This document shows positions 5,854 through 5,860 of a stretch of 5,860 nucleotides of DNA, piece by piece. Where the stretch lies: NCBI GenBank assembly GCA_949283445.1, contig CASDTD010000202.1, positions 1 to 5,860 on the forward strand. The letters are read 5' to 3'. The translations under genes and the position numbers were made by a program. Every line of letters starts with the position of its first letter. Within the stretch, counting starts at the first letter, position 1. Origin of the DNA: an uncultured Coriobacteriia bacterium. GTDB lineage: Bacteria > Actinomycetota > Coriobacteriia > Coriobacteriales > QAMH01. The notes beneath the pieces were generated by a model. It searched no databases, had not been told where the DNA came from, and saw nothing but the letters and a program-made list of their open reading frames with translations.

Positions 5854-5860
5854 GTTTTTC

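Noticed and set aside
5851..5860. T run after the carboxypeptidase stop as an intrinsic terminator
   Set aside because: No GC-rich stem precedes it and the window ends there, so it cannot be judged.
1..5860. CRISPR arrays, tRNA/rRNA genes, insertion sequences or toxin-antitoxin genes
   Set aside because: No spaced repeat series, cloverleaf, transposase-like protein or terminal repeats were visible on either strand.

Overview
The window is a compact, high-GC stretch with four complete genes, all on the + strand, and very short gaps. The protein styles point to an anaerobic, gut-type actinobacterium of class Coriobacteriia (Eggerthella/Slackia-like). The main clues are a cysteine-containing anaerobe-type PaaK paired with a small tandem-ACT protein, a long VanW protein with a basic Ser/Thr/Arg-rich cytoplasmic tail, and a Gram-positive-type secreted D,D-carboxypeptidase. 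This assignment is inferred from recall of the families and was not searched.

Layout. 1-102 is an AT-rich leader with no recognisable gene. 103-2538 encodes an 811-residue membrane-anchored VanW-family protein: basic cytoplasmic tail, one membrane helix, peptidoglycan-binding-like repeats, VanW core, G5-like module and Ser/Gly tail. 2539-2675 is the only real regulatory gap. It holds a near-consensus promoter (TTGACA, 18 nt, TTTAAT) bracketed by a perfect 9-bp inverted repeat. 2676-3977 encodes an arylacetate (phenylacetate-type) CoA ligase, 3993-4406 a 137-residue tandem ACT-domain protein, and 4444-5853 a secreted D-alanyl-D-alanine carboxypeptidase (peptidase S11) that probably starts at TTG.

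How the genes relate. The ligase and ACT genes are 15 nt apart and form a known pairing, in which the ACT protein probably senses an amino acid or aromatic ligand. In anaerobes such ligases often connect to aromatic amino-acid fermentation rather than aerobic phenylacetate breakdown. The first and last genes both concern the cell wall. The carboxypeptidase follows the ACT gene after 37 nt with no visible terminator, so the last three genes may share a transcript from the 2576-2605 promoter although their functions differ.

The gene content is mostly ordinary. The best candidates for a second look are the palindrome-bracketed promoter, the pair of mutually exclusive hairpins around it, and the extended basic tail and acidic insert of the VanW protein. 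I see no mobile element, CRISPR array, RNA gene or defence system.
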